From assembly GCA_030141605.1 (NCBI GenBank), contig JAQGDQ010001402.1:10001-42460 (forward strand): a stretch of DNA of 32,460 nucleotides, written 5' to 3'. The notes below the pieces were generated by a model that saw only the letters and a program-made list of their open reading frames with translations, was not told the DNA's origin and ran no database searches. How positions within the stretch are numbered: position 1 is the first letter of the stretch; each line of letters opens with the position of its first letter. This DNA is from Tubiluchus corallicola. Its lineage: Eukaryota > Priapulida > Priapulimorpha > Priapulimorphida > Tubiluchidae. Shown here piece by piece: positions 32,149-32,460 of this stretch. The position numbers and the translations under genes are program-made.

Positions 32149-32460
32149 CTAGTACAGTATGTTTTTCAGTTCATTTTTGAAATTTTTGATAGTCACTGCA
32201 GATTTTACATTAACTGGGACACGCATTCCATGCATTTATTGCCGCTTCGCAGACTGAATTGTGTCCATATTTATTATATTATGTGTTTATTTGTTTTATG
32301 CTGTGTGGTCTTTGGTTTAACATTTTTTCGATATTAAATGGAAGCTCATTGGCTTTGAAAGCTGGCATTAAATCGTTTAAATATTTATAAAGAAAAATTT
32401 GTGAATGGAATTGGAAACTAGATTCTACAGTGGCTATTTTTAGTTTTTCGTTGTTCGCTG
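32149..32460 (-). mobile_element. LINE reverse-transcriptase C-terminal remnant, broken, runs off window
   Basis: The minus strand encodes FLYKYLNDLMPAFKANELPF, then after an in-frame stop YGHNSVCEAAINAWNACPS, then in a shifted frame VNVKSAVTIKNFKNELKNIL and a stop at 32149-32151. The order (LYxYLN..P, SV..AWN..P, S.xxFKxELK..L) is that of the C-terminus of non-LTR retrotransposon reverse transcriptases. At least one stop and one frameshift make it inactive. It is a different lineage from the 6960/14603 fragment. Confidence 0.65.

Overview
The window looks like nuclear DNA of a non-vertebrate animal. It is AT-rich, has spliced genes with GT..AG introns, replication-dependent histone genes with the animal 3' stem-loop, many short non-autonomous DNA transposons, LINE remnants and long microsatellites. 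I cannot name the species. Nothing prokaryotic, viral or CRISPR-like is visible.

Region 1 (about 112-22523) is a giant inverted repeat. The left arm (about 112-9896) is the reverse complement of the right arm (about 11806-22523), around an unrepeated spacer of about 1.9 kb. Exons, introns and several transposons are collinear between the arms. Both arms carry ARL6IP1, an ER membrane-shaping protein. The right copy (+ strand) has four recognisable exons: 10541-10660, 13154-13271, 15215-15299 and 17488-17606. The left copy (- strand) has only the last three, because the fourth lies once, in the spacer, in the right copy's orientation. The N-terminal exon or exons are not found. Each arm also holds a 44-bp minisatellite at its inner edge, a solo-LTR-like element with heat-shock-type motifs and a TATA box, a LINE reverse-transcriptase tail, a hAT-type MITE and a Tc1/mariner or pogo-type MITE. 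Two further hAT-type MITEs are present only in the right arm, and the left arm shows both empty target sites. The structure is either a real palindrome or two haplotypes joined head to head by the assembler. Sequence alone cannot decide.

Region 2 (22560-23850) is a divergent histone pair, H2B (-) and H2A (+), sharing a 410-bp promoter with two TATA boxes and three copies of a GTTAGAGTACAC-like element. Each gene ends in the same perfect histone stem-loop and the same purine-rich downstream element.

Region 3 (23850-32460) is gene-poor. It has a roughly 530-bp TC tract, a degenerate 5S-rRNA-like segment, one intact intronless glycosyltransferase family 92 gene (28526-29848, -), three more microsatellites, and a broken LINE reverse-transcriptase tail running off the right edge.
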